Positions 5,360 through 7,379 of a stretch of DNA of 7,379 nt are shown here, one piece after another. Each line of letters starts with the position of its first letter. The first letter of the stretch is position 1. The notes below the pieces were generated by a model. The model had not been told where the DNA came from. It searched no databases and worked only from the letters and a program-made list of their open reading frames with translations. A program made the position numbers and the translations under genes. The stretch spans positions 1 through 7,379 of the forward strand of contig JANXRU010000078.1 in NCBI GenBank assembly GCA_025356715.1, written 5' to 3'. Origin of the DNA: Bacteroidota bacterium. GTDB lineage: Bacteria; Bacteroidota; Bacteroidia; B-17B0; B-17BO.

Positions 5360-7379
5360 TTATATTTTAACGCCCATTATTAATACGTCGTCTACCTGCT
5401 CATGATTGGATTTCCAGTCATCAAAGGCGGTTGCTAAAATTTCTCGTTGTTCATCAACCTTTTTTTCGGCGATAGAACAAAATAAATTTTCGAGCTGTTT
5501 GTACTTGAATTTTTTCCCTTTAACGCCGCCAAATTGATCAGCATACCCATCACTAATTAAATAAATGCAATCGTTTTTTTGTAAGGAAATAATTTGATTG
5601 GTGTAGTTTATAATTGTTCCCGAAAAGCTTTCTCCTATTGGTTGTTTGTCTCCTTTATATATTTGAATTTCGCCATTTCTTACAATATAAATATTGCTAT
5701 TAGCTCCCGCAAACTGCATGGTTAGTGTGTCAAAATTAAAATCACACATGGCAACTTCCATCCCATCTTTGATGGTTCCAGTACTTAATTTGCTTTTTAT
5801 GGTTTTTGGTAATTGCCGATTAATATAATCTAAAGCTTGCGCGGGATTAGCAATTGCCGAACGCCCAATTGTTTGGTTTAATAAGGTGTTTCCAACCAAG
5901 CTCATAAATGCACCAGGAACACCATGGCCTGTGCAATCAACAACAGCAACAACAGAGCGTTTGAGGTTGGGTTCTGTTTTAGAGGTTACTTTACATGCCC
6001 AATAAAAATCGCCACTTACAATGTCTCGAGGTTTGAAAAACACGAAATGGCTTGGTAATAATTTTTTTAATTCTTCTTCATCAGGGATTACGCCTTGTTG
6101 TATTCTGCTAGCATAGGTAATACTATCGGTAATTTCATGATTTTTTTCTTCAATAATGTTTTTTTGTGCAATTATTTCATCGTTAAACCCTTTGAGCTGT
6201 TTGTTGGTTTTTTTCTTTTGTATGTTTGATTTGATGGTAAAGCCTAAAAACACAAATAAACACAATCCTCCCATAACTCCTGCCCAAATAATGTATTTTT
6301 GTTGATTGATTTTTTCTTGAGAAATTTGATCTTTATTTTTTTGAATCAAATCTTTTTCTTTTTGCTCAGCTTTATATTTGAAAGCTAATTCAAGTTCATT
6401 TATTTTTTTTGAATTTTGGTTATTGTTAACTGAATCATTCCACGTCCTATAAAGTTTATAATATTTTAAAGCGCTAGCAGAATTACCCATCATTTCGTAG
6501 GCTTCACTTAATCCTTTGTAATTATAAATAAAATCATCAGCTGAATTAATCTCAGTGGTTATAATTAAAGCACTGTCATAGTAGTTAATCGCCTTTTTGT
6601 AATCTTTGATGTCCTTATAAATATCAGCTAAAGAGCCGTATGCCACAGCAATTTCGGTTTTAATGTTTAGTTTTTTGTATTCGAAAAGTGTTTCCAAATT
6701 ATACGAAATAGCTTTTGTGTATTCTTTTTGGTTGTATGCTATATTTCCCATATTTCCGATGGCGGATAAATAGGTTCTCTTATTGTTTGTTTCTTTGGAA
6801 GACTCTTTACATAGATTATAATAATATGTTGCGCTATCTAATTTTTTCAAATCATAGTATACATTTCCCAACATTAAATAAGAAGCATCGAGAACTTTGT
6901 TTTTTTTATCTAGATGCGCTTCTTTCATTACGTTTAACGCTAATATTGCGTATTTTTTGGAAGCAATAATATTTTCACCTTTATATATGTTAGACAAACT
7001 AATATATATTTCAGATAATTTTAATGTTCTATTTTCTTTTTTAGCTAAATCTATGGCTTCTAAAGAAATTTTTATGGCTTTTTCTCTGTTGCCAATAAAA
7101 TCATAACTCCTACCAATGCAAATTAAAATATCCAATTCGCCAGATATGTTGTTGTTATTTTTTGCATTTCCAAGAGCTTGATTTCCAAGAGCTATACAAG
7201 AATCGAACTGACCATTAAAATAAAGGCCTTTAGTTAATAGGCATTGTGAAAAAGTTAAATAATTTGTATTGTTTTTTAGATATAAAATGGATTGCCTACT
7301 CGCGGCTACACTTTGATTAATATCATTTTCAATATCAAATAACAAGGCTTTTGAATATAAAAGTAAACCTTGTTTAAGG
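5360..7379 (-). CDS. TPR-repeat, membrane-anchored SpoIIE-type PP2C serine/threonine phosphatase (5' end outside window)
   Basis: A likely signalling protein phosphatase. The frame is open to the window edge. A TTG at 7343-7345 could be read as a start, but 11 further in-frame codons upstream (KQGLLLYSKA...) continue the helical pattern, so the true N-terminus, probably with a signal peptide, is outside. Numbering from that TTG as residue 1: about seven TPR units (35-65, 72-104, 110-143, 153-186, 191-225, 231-264, 272-304), a coiled coil (about 310-350), a TM helix (351-371), a second coiled coil (about 376-405) and a SpoIIE/PP2C domain (about 432-661). The metal-binding acidic residues are visible: D446 in DIVSGDFYW, D470 in VVDCTGHGVPGAFMS, D599 in LISDGYADQFGG and D653 in VDDVLIMGVKI, so it should be catalytically competent. 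By family analogy the TPRs are periplasmic and the phosphatase cytoplasmic. Substrate unknown. It ends 12 bases before acs. Confidence 0.9.
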   Translation of the reverse strand, partial: LKQGLLLYSKALLFDIENDINQSVAASRQSILYLKNNTNYLTFSQCLLTKGLYFNGQFDSCIALGNQALGNAKNNNNISGELDILICIGRSYDFIGNREKAIKISLEAIDLAKKENRTLKLSEIYISLSNIYKGENIIASKKYAILALNVMKEAHLDKKNKVLDASYLMLGNVYYDLKKLDSATYYYNLCKESSKETNNKRTYLSAIGNMGNIAYNQKEYTKAISYNLETLFEYKKLNIKTEIAVAYGSLADIYKDIKDYKKAINYYDSALIITTEINSADDFIYNYKGLSEAYEMMGNSASALKYYKLYRTWNDSVNNNQNSKKINELELAFKYKAEQKEKDLIQKNKDQISQEKINQQKYIIWAGVMGGLCLFVFLGFTIKSNIQKKKTNKQLKGFNDEIIAQKNIIEEKNHEITDSITYASRIQQGVIPDEEELKKLLPSHFVFFKPRDIVSGDFYWACKVTSKTEPNLKRSVVAVVDCTGHGVPGAFMSLVGNTLLNQTIGRSAIANPAQALDYINRQLPKTIKSKLSTGTIKDGMEVAMCDFNFDTLTMQFAGANSNIYIVRNGEIQIYKGDKQPIGESFSGTIINYTNQIISLQKNDCIYLISDGYADQFGGVKGKKFKYKQLENLFCSIAEKKVDEQREILATAFDDWKSNHEQVDDVLIMGVKI

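Noticed and set aside
6715..7106. Plus-strand open frames opposite the TPR region
   Set aside because: They mirror the AT-rich TPR coding sequence; the hydrophobic, Phe-rich translation is typical of the antisense of Lys/Asn/Glu-rich helices.
1091..7379. Partner-switching system linking the SpoIIE-type phosphatase with the sigma factor
   Set aside because: Partner switching needs a STAS-domain antagonist and a HATPase anti-sigma kinase; neither is present, the sigma factor is ECF-type, and the two genes are in separate convergent operons.
1..7379. CRISPR array, insertion sequence, tRNA or phage attachment site
   Set aside because: I saw no regularly spaced direct repeats, no transposase-like product, no cloverleaf-forming segment and no flanking duplications beyond the short repeats listed.

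Overview
The window looks like part of an AT-rich Bacteroidota chromosome (flavobacterium-like). The evidence is a C-terminal type IX secretion (T9SS) sorting domain on the first gene, the lack of clear Shine-Dalgarno sequences, a sigma/membrane-protein pair of Bacteroidota style, and a TPR-TM-SpoIIE phosphatase of a type common in that phylum. Coding density is high: there are five genes, and the only sizeable gap is the 152-base divergent spacer at 939-1090.

Layout. (1) 9-938, minus: a secreted protein with a CX4CH motif, resembling 'choice-of-anchor V' proteins, ending in a T9SS type A sorting domain. (2) 939-1090: a divergent intergenic region with two inverted repeats, one of them a perfect 11-bp-arm palindrome just upstream of the sigma gene. 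(3) 1091-1657, plus: an ECF-type sigma factor starting at GTG. (4) 1650-3431, plus, overlapping the sigma gene by 8 bases: a 593-residue membrane protein. It has a short cytoplasmic segment, one TM helix, a SPOR-like domain, a long low-complexity linker and a C-terminal region that looks like an outer-membrane beta-barrel. (5) 3440-5347, minus: acetyl-CoA synthetase (acs), carrying a short REP-like palindromic repeat inside its reading frame. (6) 5360 to the window edge, minus: a TPR/TM/SpoIIE-type PP2C phosphatase, 12 bases upstream of acs and truncated by the window end.

How the genes may work together. The sigma factor and the overlapping membrane protein form a likely regulatory pair, with the membrane protein as anti-sigma factor or envelope sensor. 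Its order of parts (cytoplasm, inner membrane, peptidoglycan-binding-like SPOR, outer-membrane barrel) would let one polypeptide touch every envelope layer. This is the most unusual thing in the window, but the function is inferred from architecture and gene overlap only. The phosphatase and acs genes look co-transcribed on the other strand and meet the sigma operon tail to tail. Acs is housekeeping acetate activation. No CRISPR array, transposase, tRNA or rRNA was seen.
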